Shown here piece by piece: positions 24,466-32,559 of a stretch of 64,000 nucleotides of DNA. The stretch comes from Bacteroidales bacterium. GTDB lineage: Bacteria > Bacteroidota > Bacteroidia > Bacteroidales > UBA932. Location of the stretch: NCBI GenBank assembly GCA_017962235.1, contig JAGCVS010000004.1:172465-236464 (forward strand). Reading direction: 5' to 3'. The position numbers and the translations under genes were made by a program. Position 1 is the stretch's first letter. Each line of letters starts with the position of its first letter. Below the pieces are notes generated by a model. That model searched no databases, was not told where the DNA came from, and was given only the letters and a program-made list of their open reading frames with translations.

Positions 24466-26106
24466 ATGAAAATACTCAGATTCTTTATTCCCGTGGCATG
24501 TATCGTTCTGCTGGCGGGGTGCAAACAGAGTGGCTCGGCGGATGTTATGAAGCCCAGAATTCCCGTTTATTCTTCGCAGGGACTCGCAGGGCCTGAGAAC
24601 CCGGATCGTCATCAGGACCTCTTTGACCACCTTGTGGTTGTGAAAGAGGGCTGGCTGCAGCCCTGGCTGGACTATGACAGTCTTATGGTATGGTCCATGA
24701 ACTTCCTGATTGACGGGCCTAAGGTACAAACGGAGGAGGGAGTGCTCCCCGGCTATCTGGTAACCGCTTCTTACGAGAAATGGAACATGGTTTTCCCCGA
24801 AGCGATTACTGATGACGGTATCTGGCACGGCCGCTATGTACCCAACAACCAGGGCGGCAACGCATATTATGCTATGAAGCTGTTCCGCCACTACTATCCG
24901 TATACAGGAGATTTCAGGTCGATTGTTCCGGTAAGAGAACTTCTGGACAGGATGCTGATGTTCCTCACTCCGGACGACTGGGCATGGCCCGCAATGGTCC
25001 GCACCCAGGACAACGATGTTCAGGACGGAATCTACCTTGACGAGCGTCTGGAGCCCGACAAAGCTGCCATGGTGGGCATCGCCTATATGGATTTTGCCGA
25101 TTACACCGGAGATGAAAAGTACTGGGCGATGGCAGAGCACATCGCTGACCTGCTTGTAAAGAACATCAAGGAGGGCACCCAGACAGAATCTCCGCTCCCG
25201 TTCAGAGTGAACATGCGCACCGGCGAGACCGAGGACCCGTATACCTCCAATATGATATTCGTGGTGGATTTCTTTGACAAGATGCTCGCCCGCGAAACAT
25301 CCGTTGACAAGGCGGACATGAAAGCAAAGAGGGACCTGGTGTTCAACTGGATCATGGAGAATCCCCTCAAGACCGGCCTCTGGTCCGGCTACTTTGAGGA
25401 TATTGACAATTGCCTGCTCACCAACATAAACCAGTTCTCTCCCATGGAGACCGCCAGGTATCTGCTGGACCATCCCGATGCATGCAAAGATTACAAACAG
25501 GTTGTACTGGACCTGCTTGGCTTTGTAAAGGGACGCTTTGGCGGTATTACCCGTTACGGCGCTGCCAGCATTCAGGAACAGGATGTATGCCTGTATGAGA
25601 TGGGAAGCCATACTTCAAGATATGGCTCCGTGCTGGCAAAATGGGCAACCGTAACCGGATGCGAACTGGCCAAGAAAGAGGCCCTGGCAACCCTCGCTCT
25701 CGCAGAGTATACTGCCTGCAACCATACCTCCAAGAATAATATCTCTGTCAATTCCGTTGGTCTCAGCTGGGCCGGTATCTGGAACTCCGACTGCTATTTT
25801 GACTACCTGCCTCACTTCTTTGAAGGGATGGCAGCATGGCCGGAGATTATCCCGGAGGGAACCGACCACATATTCAGCGCCACCGGTATGCTCAAGGATG
25901 TTGAATACGCTCCCGGCAGCGTAAAATACACCGCGCTTGACGGCAACGGCACCGAGATGCTGAAACTCTCTTTCAAGCCCAAGGTATTGTCCAGCGGCGA
26001 GCCCCTCCCCAAATCCAGCTGGAAATGGGGCAGCTACAGAGGCTGCGACAATATCCTCACAATCAATCGCAACGACGTAACAGACATCCAAATAGTGAAG
26101 GAGTAA
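24466..26106 (+). CDS. Lipoprotein of unknown function, possible six-hairpin glycosidase fold
   Basis: 546 residues. The signal peptide ends in lipobox LLAGC (Cys19). The body is rich in aromatic, acidic and alpha-helical segments (for example LVTASYEKWNMVFPEAI, IWHGRYVPNNQGGNAYYAMK, AMVGIAYMDFADYTGDEKYW) that recall alpha/alpha-barrel carbohydrate enzymes, but I find no family signature and no assignable catalytic pair. It has its own promoter and follows the GH27 genes and the tRNA, so a role in glycan use is only a guess. Confidence 0.6.
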   Translation: MKILRFFIPVACIVLLAGCKQSGSADVMKPRIPVYSSQGLAGPENPDRHQDLFDHLVVVKEGWLQPWLDYDSLMVWSMNFLIDGPKVQTEEGVLPGYLVTASYEKWNMVFPEAITDDGIWHGRYVPNNQGGNAYYAMKLFRHYYPYTGDFRSIVPVRELLDRMLMFLTPDDWAWPAMVRTQDNDVQDGIYLDERLEPDKAAMVGIAYMDFADYTGDEKYWAMAEHIADLLVKNIKEGTQTESPLPFRVNMRTGETEDPYTSNMIFVVDFFDKMLARETSVDKADMKAKRDLVFNWIMENPLKTGLWSGYFEDIDNCLLTNINQFSPMETARYLLDHPDACKDYKQVVLDLLGFVKGRFGGITRYGAASIQEQDVCLYEMGSHTSRYGSVLAKWATVTGCELAKKEALATLALAEYTACNHTSKNNISVNSVGLSWAGIWNSDCYFDYLPHFFEGMAAWPEIIPEGTDHIFSATGMLKDVEYAPGSVKYTALDGNGTEMLKLSFKPKVLSSGEPLPKSSWKWGSYRGCDNILTINRNDVTDIQIVKE

Positions 26107-26120
26107 CCCCTCTCCTTGAC

Positions 26121-26180
26121 ATTTTGTCAGTCAAAATCCGATGGTATCCTTTTTGCCTCACAAGGGGGCAAAAAGGATAC
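26121..26180. promoter_or_regulatory. Two palindromes in front of htpG (putative operator or regulatory hairpin)
   Basis: ATTTTG-TCAGT-CAAAAT (26121-26137) is a 6-bp dyad. GTATCCTTTTTGCC (26144-26157) and GGCAAAAAGGATAC (26167-26180) form a perfect 14-bp inverted repeat with a 9-base spacer, ending 15 bases before the htpG ATG. The spacing resembles the heat-shock CIRCE layout (IR-N9-IR) but the sequence does not. A degenerate promoter (TTTG at 26123, TATCCTTT at 26145) would overlap it. It might instead terminate the upstream lipoprotein transcript; the following TAAATTTTT is U-rich. Confidence 0.55.
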
Positions 26181-26195
26181 TAAATTTTTAAAGAT

Positions 26196-28085
26196 ATGGC
26201 ACAAGGTAAAATTGGTGTAACCACCGAGAACATATTCCCGGTAATCAAAAAATTCCTGTACAGCGACAACGATATATTCATCCGCGAGATTGTGGCAAAC
26301 GCCGTGGATGCAACCCAGAAGATGAAGGCGCTCGCCTCCAAAGGAGAATACAAGCACGAGCTGGGCGACCTCACAATAGACATCGCCATTGGCGAAGCCA
26401 AGCTTCCCGGTGAGAAAGAGGGGGAGGAGAAGACCGTTAAGACCATCTCCGTAACCGACCGCGGCATCGGTATGACTGAGGCTGAGGTAGATAAGTACAT
26501 CAATCAGATTGCATTCAGTTCCGCCGGTGAATTCCTGGAGAAATACAAGGATCAGAATATCATAGGTCATTTTGGACTGGGCTTCTACTCATCATTTATG
26601 GTGTCCCAGATGGTTACCATTGAGACCCTCTCTTACAAGACCAACGCGAAGGGCGTTAAATGGACCTGCCACTGCGACCCTGAATACCAGATGGAGCACA
26701 GCGACCGCAAGGAGCGCGGCACCACCGTGACCCTTTATCTGGACAGCGACAGCGAAGGCTTTGCAGACCGCTACAAACTGGAGCAGCTGCTCAAGAAGTA
26801 TTGCAAGTTCATGCCTGTAACGATCCGTTTTGGCAAGGAGCAGGAGTGGAAAGACGGCAAGTATGTAGACGGCAAGAAGGATAACATAATCAACAACTGC
26901 GAGCCCATCTGGACCAAGAAACCCAGCGAACTCAAAGACGAAGACTATGACAAGTTCTACAAGGAGCTCTATCCCATGCAGGACGACCCTCTGTTCCACA
27001 TCCATCTGAATGTGGATTACCCCTTCAACCTCACCGGCATCCTATATTTCCCCAAGATTAAGGACCGTCTGGACCTCTCCCGCAACAAGGTGCAGCTCTA
27101 CTGCAACCAGATGTTCGTGACCGACTCCGTAGAGAACATTGTCCCCGAATTCATGACCGTGCTCCACGGCGTGATTGACTCCCCCGACATCCCGCTGAAT
27201 GTATCCCGCAGCTACTTGCAGAACGACGACAACGTAAAGAAGATCAGCGGCTACATCACCCGCAAGGTGGCCGACAAACTGGACGAAATCTCACGCAACA
27301 ATGCCGCCGACTTTGAGAAGAAGTGGGACGATCTGAAGATATTCATTGAGTACGGTATGCTCACCGACGCCAAGTTCTGCGAGAAGGCGATGGAATTCGC
27401 CCTGTTCAAGAACACCGACGGCAAATACTTCAAGATGGCCGACTACCGCAAGGCAATCGAAACTAACCAGACCAATAAGGACAAGAAGGTCGTTTACCTT
27501 TACACCAATGACCCCGTGGCTCAGTACACCCAGATTGAGGCTGCCAAGAACAAGGGATACGATGTGCTTGTAATGGACTGCCAGCTGGATGCGCACTATG
27601 TGGGTCTGCTGGAGCAGCACATCCACGACAGCGTGTTCACCCGCGTGGATGCCGACATAATTGAGAAACTCATCGTAAAGGAAGACCTCAAGGAGGTCAA
27701 GCTCTCTGAAGACGAGAAGAAGCACCTGCAGGAAGAGTTCGAGAAGATTCTCCCCAAGGAGAACAAATACGAGGTATCGATGCAGAACCTGGGCGAGGCG
27801 GCCGACGCAGTCTCCATCAACCAGAACGAATTCATGCGCCGTTACCGCGACATGGCGGCAGTGAGCGGCGGCATGAACATCTACGGCGACATGCCGGCAT
27901 ACTACAACGTAACCGTGAATGCCGACAGCCCTCTGGTGAAGAAGATTCAGGAGAGCGAAGGAGGCATCAATGCCGATAATCAGCTGCTGAAACAGATCTG
28001 CGATCTGGCGCTTCTTTCCGCCGGCCTGCTGAAGGGCAAGCCGCTGGCAGACTTTATCCGCCGGAGCGCGGAACTGCTCAAATAG
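26196..28085 (+). CDS. htpG: Molecular chaperone HtpG (Hsp90 family)
   Basis: 629 residues, normal length for bacterial Hsp90. The N-terminal ATPase (GHKL) domain shows REIVANAVDATQK (catalytic Glu and Mg-binding Asn), VTDRGIGMT and HFGLGFYSSFMVS lid motifs. The middle domain has LDLSRNKVQLYCNQMFV and IPLNVSRSYLQND with the conserved Arg. The C-terminal dimerisation part is short but present. It folds and stabilises client proteins in the cytoplasm. The strong inverted repeat at 26144-26180 directly in front suggests specific regulation. Confidence 0.97.
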   Translation: MAQGKIGVTTENIFPVIKKFLYSDNDIFIREIVANAVDATQKMKALASKGEYKHELGDLTIDIAIGEAKLPGEKEGEEKTVKTISVTDRGIGMTEAEVDKYINQIAFSSAGEFLEKYKDQNIIGHFGLGFYSSFMVSQMVTIETLSYKTNAKGVKWTCHCDPEYQMEHSDRKERGTTVTLYLDSDSEGFADRYKLEQLLKKYCKFMPVTIRFGKEQEWKDGKYVDGKKDNIINNCEPIWTKKPSELKDEDYDKFYKELYPMQDDPLFHIHLNVDYPFNLTGILYFPKIKDRLDLSRNKVQLYCNQMFVTDSVENIVPEFMTVLHGVIDSPDIPLNVSRSYLQNDDNVKKISGYITRKVADKLDEISRNNAADFEKKWDDLKIFIEYGMLTDAKFCEKAMEFALFKNTDGKYFKMADYRKAIETNQTNKDKKVVYLYTNDPVAQYTQIEAAKNKGYDVLVMDCQLDAHYVGLLEQHIHDSVFTRVDADIIEKLIVKEDLKEVKLSEDEKKHLQEEFEKILPKENKYEVSMQNLGEAADAVSINQNEFMRRYRDMAAVSGGMNIYGDMPAYYNVTVNADSPLVKKIQESEGGINADNQLLKQICDLALLSAGLLKGKPLADFIRRSAELLK

Positions 28086-28096
28086 CAGTTTTTTAC

Positions 28097-28104
28097 TATC
28101 TTTG
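28097..28104 (+). promoter_or_regulatory. Predicted -7 box upstream of the GNAT gene
   Basis: TATCTTTG is an exact TAnnTTTG box 26 bases before the ATG at 28131. No clear -33 element, as it falls in the htpG 3' end. It supports the ATG at 28131 over the GTG at 28125. Confidence 0.45.
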
Positions 28105-28130
28105 CGCATCTTAATCAGAAAGATGTGAGC

Positions 28131-29261
28131 ATGAGTGTAACGATTGTCCCGGTTCAGACAAAGCGGCAGATGCGCCAGTTTGTGAATTTCACTCTGGAGC
28201 TTTATAAGGACTGTCCGTACTATGTACCGGAACTTACTATAGATACCAAGGCGACGCTGGATCCCAAAAAGAATCCGGCGTTCGAGTTTTGTGAGGCGCA
28301 GCCGATGCTGGCTTTGCGCGAAGGCAGGGTAGTGGGCCGCGTTGTGGCGCTTATCAACAAGCGTGTGAACGAGGTTTGGAACTATAAGGTGGTACGCTTC
28401 TCCTGGATAGATTTCATAGAGGATTACGAAGTCTGCAAGGCTCTGCTGGATGCCGTTTGCGCATGGGGCAGGGAGCGCGGAATGAACAAGCTGGAGGGGC
28501 CCATGGGTTTCACCGACTGGGACCGCGAAGGGGCAATGACATCGGGCTTTGACCGCATCGCCACCCTGGCTACTATATACAACTATCCGTATTACGCAAA
28601 ATATTACGAGCGTTACGGGCTGGGCGTGGGTGCCGACTGGCTGGAGCATCTGGTAACCATGCCGGAAGTATTCCCGGAGCGTTACGATAAGATGGCAAAT
28701 CTTATCAGGGATCGCTACAACTTGAAGGTCGTCTTCGCCAAGAACAATTCGGAGCTGAAGAATGTCCATGCAAAACGGATATTCGCGCTGCTGAATCAGT
28801 GCTACGCCCATCTGTACGGCTTCTCTCCCGTCTCTGACAAGCAGATTGACAAGTATGTGGCGGACTACATCCCGTTTGTGGATGTCAGCCTGATTCCCCT
28901 GATCTACAACCAGAACGACGAGCTGGTAGCATGCGCCATTGTGATGCCCTCGCTGGCAAAGGCTATGCACCGCACCCACGGCAAGCTGTTCCCCTTCGGG
29001 TGGTGGCACCTGGTTAAGTCGCTCTACCTCAAGCACGACGACACGCTGGAACTGTTGCTGATAGGCATCCGCCCCGATTTTCAGGGCAAGGGTCTGAACG
29101 CGCTGCTGATATCGGCCATGCATCCCGTTATCAGGCGCAAGGGCTATGTTAAGGCAGAGACCAACTGCGAGCTGGTCACCAACGATAAGATGCAGAATTT
29201 CTGGAACTATCTGCCCCACGAGACGCACAAGACCCGCCGGGCGTATATAATGGATATCTAG
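28131..29261 (+). CDS. GNAT-family N-acetyltransferase
   Basis: 376 residues. A C-terminal GNAT domain carries the acetyl-CoA motif [13 protein letters not shown] (R/Q-x-x-G-x-G). The N-terminal half ([22 protein letters not shown], then [15 protein letters not shown]) belongs to a Bacteroidetes family of about 370 residues annotated as acetyltransferases of unknown substrate. The gene is followed after 1 base by the DjlA-like gene and then pncB, an apparent operon with no shared pathway. Confidence 0.75.
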   Translation: MSVTIVPVQTKRQMRQFVNFTLELYKDCPYYVPELTIDTKATLDPKKNPAFEFCEAQPMLALREGRVVGRVVALINKRVNEVWNYKVVRFSWIDFIEDYEVCKALLDAVCAWGRERGMNKLEGPMGFTDWDREGAMTSGFDRIATLATIYNYPYYAKYYERYGLGVGADWLEHLVTMPEVFPERYDKMANLIRDRYNLKVVFAKNNSELKNVHAKRIFALLNQCYAHLYGFSPVSDKQIDKYVADYIPFVDVSLIPLIYNQNDELVACAIVMPSLAKAMHRTHGKLFPFGWWHLVKSLYLKHDDTLELLLIGIRPDFQGKGLNALLISAMHPVIRRKGYVKAETNCELVTNDKMQNFWNYLPHETHKTRRAYIMDI

Positions 29262-29262
29262 C

Positions 29263-30057
29263 ATGAGCAAACGCTGGTTAATGGGTTTTCTGGGCTGGGC
29301 CTTCTTCGGTCCCATAGGGGGCCTTGTGGGCTTCCTGGTGGGTACCGTGTTTGACAAGGTGTCTGGCTCAGGCCTGCTGGGCGGCGGCGAGAGCGACTCC
29401 GGCAGCGGGTATACCTACACCAGACGTACCTACAGCAACCCTTACGGCGGCACCAGCTCTTCAGACGATTACCGTAACGGTCAGCGCAACAGCTTTATGA
29501 TGAGCCTGCTGGTGCTGGCCACCGCCGTGATTAAGGCTGACGGCCGCCTGAGCGACGCCGAGCTGCAAAATGTAAAGAACTTTATCCGCACCAACTTCGG
29601 TGACCAGGCTGCCAGCCAGGCAGAGAGCATCGTCCGCCAGTTGATGGCCAAGGATATCAATATTTACGAGGTCGGCGCGCAGATACGCACCTACATGAAT
29701 TATTCGCAGCGGCTGCAGCTGTTCCAGTATCTGGTGCAGCTGGCGCAGTGCGACGGTATGGTTCAGGCAGAGCTGGACGTGCTGGATTCCATAGCATCCT
29801 CCATCGGCCTGAGCAATACAGACCGCGATTCGCTGCTGAACATGTACCGTCAGCAGGCCGATTCGGCATACAAAGTGCTCGGAATTGAGCCCAACGCCAC
29901 CGACGACGAGGTCCGCAAGGCCTACAAGCGGATGGCGCTCAAATATCACCCGGACAAAGTCGCCACCCTTGGAGAAGATGTCCAGAAGGCTGCAGAAGAG
30001 AAATTCAAGAAGGTTCAGCAGGCTTATGAACAGATCAAGAAGGAGAGGGGAATGTAA
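29263..30057 (+). CDS. DjlA-like J-domain protein with TerB-like middle domain
   Basis: 264 residues. Residues 1-30 are a glycine-rich hydrophobic segment ([23 protein letters not shown]) that probably anchors the protein in the inner membrane. A Gly/Ser/Tyr-rich linker follows. Residues about 75-195 form a TerB/tellurite-resistance-like helical domain ([31 protein letters not shown]). The C-terminal J domain has the HPD tripeptide in ALKYHPDKV and should stimulate DnaK ATPase. This matches the DjlA architecture. Confidence 0.85.
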   Translation: MSKRWLMGFLGWAFFGPIGGLVGFLVGTVFDKVSGSGLLGGGESDSGSGYTYTRRTYSNPYGGTSSSDDYRNGQRNSFMMSLLVLATAVIKADGRLSDAELQNVKNFIRTNFGDQAASQAESIVRQLMAKDINIYEVGAQIRTYMNYSQRLQLFQYLVQLAQCDGMVQAELDVLDSIASSIGLSNTDRDSLLNMYRQQADSAYKVLGIEPNATDDEVRKAYKRMALKYHPDKVATLGEDVQKAAEEKFKKVQQAYEQIKKERGM

Positions 30058-30069
30058 ATAATCATAACC

Positions 30070-31263
30070 ATGAAACAGCTCATCACCCATTTCACAGACA
30101 ACGACCTCTACACTTTTACATGTCAGTATTACGTGCTGCGCCAGTATCCCCGCGCAGAGGTTGAATACTCTTTCATAGACCGCAACAACACGGTTTATCC
30201 CAAGGGCTTTGCAGAGCTCCTGCAAGAGCAGGTCAACTACATGGCGGGCGTCACCATTACAGATGAGGAGATAGAGTACATGAAGGTGAAGTGCTACTGG
30301 CTGCCCCTCTGGTTCTTCACATACCTGCGCGGCTACCGCTTCAAACCCCGCGAGGTGAATATCAGCCAGGACGATGAGGGCCACCTGCACATCACCGTGA
30401 GCGGCAAGTGGTTCTCTGCCATAATGTGGGAGATGCCCCTTCTGAGCTGCATATCGGAGCTGATGCATACCATCAACGGCGATATAGAGCGTTACGATGC
30501 GAAGCTGGAGCAGAAGCGCGCCCGCGAGAAATCGGAGCAGATATTCGGCGCAGGGCTGGTGCTGGGCGATATGGGTACCCGCCGCCGCCTGAGCTTTGAC
30601 CATCAGGAGATGGTTGTACGCACCATGGCGGAGGTCTACAACTCCAAGAAGTGGCCCGGCAAGTTCACCGGTACCTCCAACGTCTGGCTGGCCATGAAAT
30701 ACAATCTCCCTTGCCTTGGAACCATGTCCCACCAGCTGATTTCCTTCGAGGAGAACGTGAGCGGCGTGTTCGAGTGCAACTTCAACGTGATGAAGAAGTT
30801 CTCCGACGTGTTTGACGGCGACAACGGAATCTACCTCTACGACTGCTTTGGCGACAAGGTATTCTTCGGCAACCTCTTCAAGCGCATGGCAATGATGTAC
30901 AAGGGTCTGCGCGTGGACAGCGGCAACGAGGAGGAGCAGACGGAACTCATAATAGACAAATACAAGCAGCTGGGCATAGACCCCGCCAGCAAGCAGGTGG
31001 TATACAGCAACGGCCTGAACATAGACCGGGCGATAGAGATTCACAAGTATGTGAACGGCCGCGTGCAGGATTCCTACGGTGTAGGTACATTCCTAACATG
31101 CGATGTCACCGGCTGCAAGCCCTCCAACATAGTAATCAAGCTCACCCGCGGCCGCATTACGGAGCTGCGCGAGTGGCACGACTGTATAAAACTCTCATGC
31201 GACAAGGGCAAGACCCTTGGCAATCCTGAGAAGTGCAAGTTTATCCTGAGTCAGATAGGTTAG
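30070..31263 (+). CDS. pncB: Nicotinate phosphoribosyltransferase
   Basis: 397 residues, standard length. It forms nicotinate mononucleotide from nicotinate and PRPP (NAD salvage), ATP-coupled through a phosphohistidine. The start FTDNDLYTFTCQ and the phosphorylatable His in LGTMSHQLISFE are visible, as are LYDCFGD and the VDSGNEEEQ segment. It lies 12 bases after the J-domain gene. It meets metY tail to tail: the two stop codons are directly adjacent with no base between. Confidence 0.93.
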   Translation: MKQLITHFTDNDLYTFTCQYYVLRQYPRAEVEYSFIDRNNTVYPKGFAELLQEQVNYMAGVTITDEEIEYMKVKCYWLPLWFFTYLRGYRFKPREVNISQDDEGHLHITVSGKWFSAIMWEMPLLSCISELMHTINGDIERYDAKLEQKRAREKSEQIFGAGLVLGDMGTRRRLSFDHQEMVVRTMAEVYNSKKWPGKFTGTSNVWLAMKYNLPCLGTMSHQLISFEENVSGVFECNFNVMKKFSDVFDGDNGIYLYDCFGDKVFFGNLFKRMAMMYKGLRVDSGNEEEQTELIIDKYKQLGIDPASKQVVYSNGLNIDRAIEIHKYVNGRVQDSYGVGTFLTCDVTGCKPSNIVIKLTRGRITELREWHDCIKLSCDKGKTLGNPEKCKFILSQIG

Positions 31264-32556
31264 CTATTTGATTGCGGCAAAGGCCTGCTCCATATCGGCA
31301 ATCAAATCTGCAGTATCTTCCAGACCCACTGAGAAGCGGATCAGGTCGGGCTGTACGCCCGCCGCGATCAGCTGCTCGTCTGTAAGCTGGCGGTGGGTAT
31401 GGCTGGCGGGGTGCAGCACGCAGCTGGCGGCGTCTGCCACATGAGTCACTATGTTTATCAGCTTGAGCGAATCCATGAACTTGATGCTGCGCTCGCGGCC
31501 GCCCTTGATGCCGAAGCACATCACGCCGGAGCTGCGGCCATCGGTGAACTGCTTCTGTGCCAGTTCATGATATTTGTCGCCGGGCAGGCCGGGATAGTTG
31601 ACCCAGGCCACCTCGGGGCACTGAGAGAGATATTCAGCCATAACCTGCGCGTTGGCGCAATGGCGCTCTACGCGCACCTGCAGCGACTCCAGACCCACAT
31701 TGAGCAGATACGCGTTGAAAGGGGAGGCGATGCTGCCCAGATCGCGCATCAGCTGTACGGTGGCTTTGGTAATGAAGGCGCCCTTACCGAAGGCGGGAGC
31801 GTACGCCAGACCATGGTATGAGGGGTCGGGTTCGTTCATGCAGGGGAACTTATCGGCATGAGTTGCCCAGTCAAAGTTGCCGCTGTCTACAATAACGCCG
31901 CCCACGGAGGTGGAGTGACCGTCCATATACTTGGTGGTGGCATGGGTCACTATGTCGGCGCCCCATTCAAACGGGCGGCAGTTTATGGGAGTGGGGAAGG
32001 TGTTGTCTACAATCAGGGGCACGCCGTGGCTGTGAGCGATACGGGCAAACTTTTCTACGTCCAGCACATGCACTGCCGGATTGGTGAGGGTCTCGCCAAA
32101 GAGCAGCTTGGTGTTGGGGCGGAATGCGGCTGAAATCTCCTCCTCTGAAGCATCGGCATCCACAAAGGTGCAATCGATACCCATCTTCTTGAAGGTGATG
32201 GCAAACAGGTTGAAGGTGCCGCCGTAGATGGTGCTGGCACTCACAAAATGGTCGCCCGCCTCGCACAGGTTGAGCACAGCGAAGAAAGATGCGGCCTGCC
32301 CGGAAGAGGTCAGCATGGCAGCGACTCCACCCTCCAGCGCGGCAATCTTGGCAGCTACGGCATCGTTGGTGGGGTTCTGCAGACGTGTATAAAAGTAGCC
32401 GGCGGCCTTCAGGTCAAACAGGTCCGCCATCTGCTCGCTGGTTTCGTATTTGAACGTGGTGCTCTGGTAGATGGGCACCTGACGCGGTTCGCCCTTCTTG
32501 GGGTCCCAGCCTCCCTTTATGCAAAGGGTAGCGGGGGAAAGCTTCTTGCTTGCCAT
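31264..32556 (-). CDS. metY: O-acetylhomoserine (thiol)-lyase / O-acetylserine sulfhydrylase family
   Basis: 430 residues. Cys/Met-metabolism PLP enzyme, typed as MetY because of length and the start CIKGGWDPKKGEPRQVPIYQSTTF. It makes homocysteine from O-acetylhomoserine and sulfide. The PLP lysine is Lys209 in THATTKYMDGH, with LVDNTFPTP and the Tyr of YTRLQNPTND. The C-terminus LPASHTHRQLTDEQ-like region (ASCVLHPASHTHRQL) is typical. The gene starts 3 bases after the stop of the upstream MscS gene, so both are probably co-transcribed. Confidence 0.92.
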   Translation of the reverse strand: MASKKLSPATLCIKGGWDPKKGEPRQVPIYQSTTFKYETSEQMADLFDLKAAGYFYTRLQNPTNDAVAAKIAALEGGVAAMLTSSGQAASFFAVLNLCEAGDHFVSASTIYGGTFNLFAITFKKMGIDCTFVDADASEEEISAAFRPNTKLLFGETLTNPAVHVLDVEKFARIAHSHGVPLIVDNTFPTPINCRPFEWGADIVTHATTKYMDGHSTSVGGVIVDSGNFDWATHADKFPCMNEPDPSYHGLAYAPAFGKGAFITKATVQLMRDLGSIASPFNAYLLNVGLESLQVRVERHCANAQVMAEYLSQCPEVAWVNYPGLPGDKYHELAQKQFTDGRSSGVMCFGIKGGRERSIKFMDSLKLINIVTHVADAASCVLHPASHTHRQLTDEQLIAAGVQPDLIRFSVGLEDTADLIADMEQAFAAIK

Positions 32557-32559
32557 AAA

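Noticed and set aside
26144..26180. CIRCE heat-shock element before htpG
   Set aside because: The spacing matches but the arms do not match the TTAGCACTC/GAGTGCTAA consensus.
27291..29357. Long minus-strand open frame opposite htpG and the GNAT gene
   Set aside because: It covers two well-identified plus-strand genes and crosses their boundary; composition is that of an antisense shadow.
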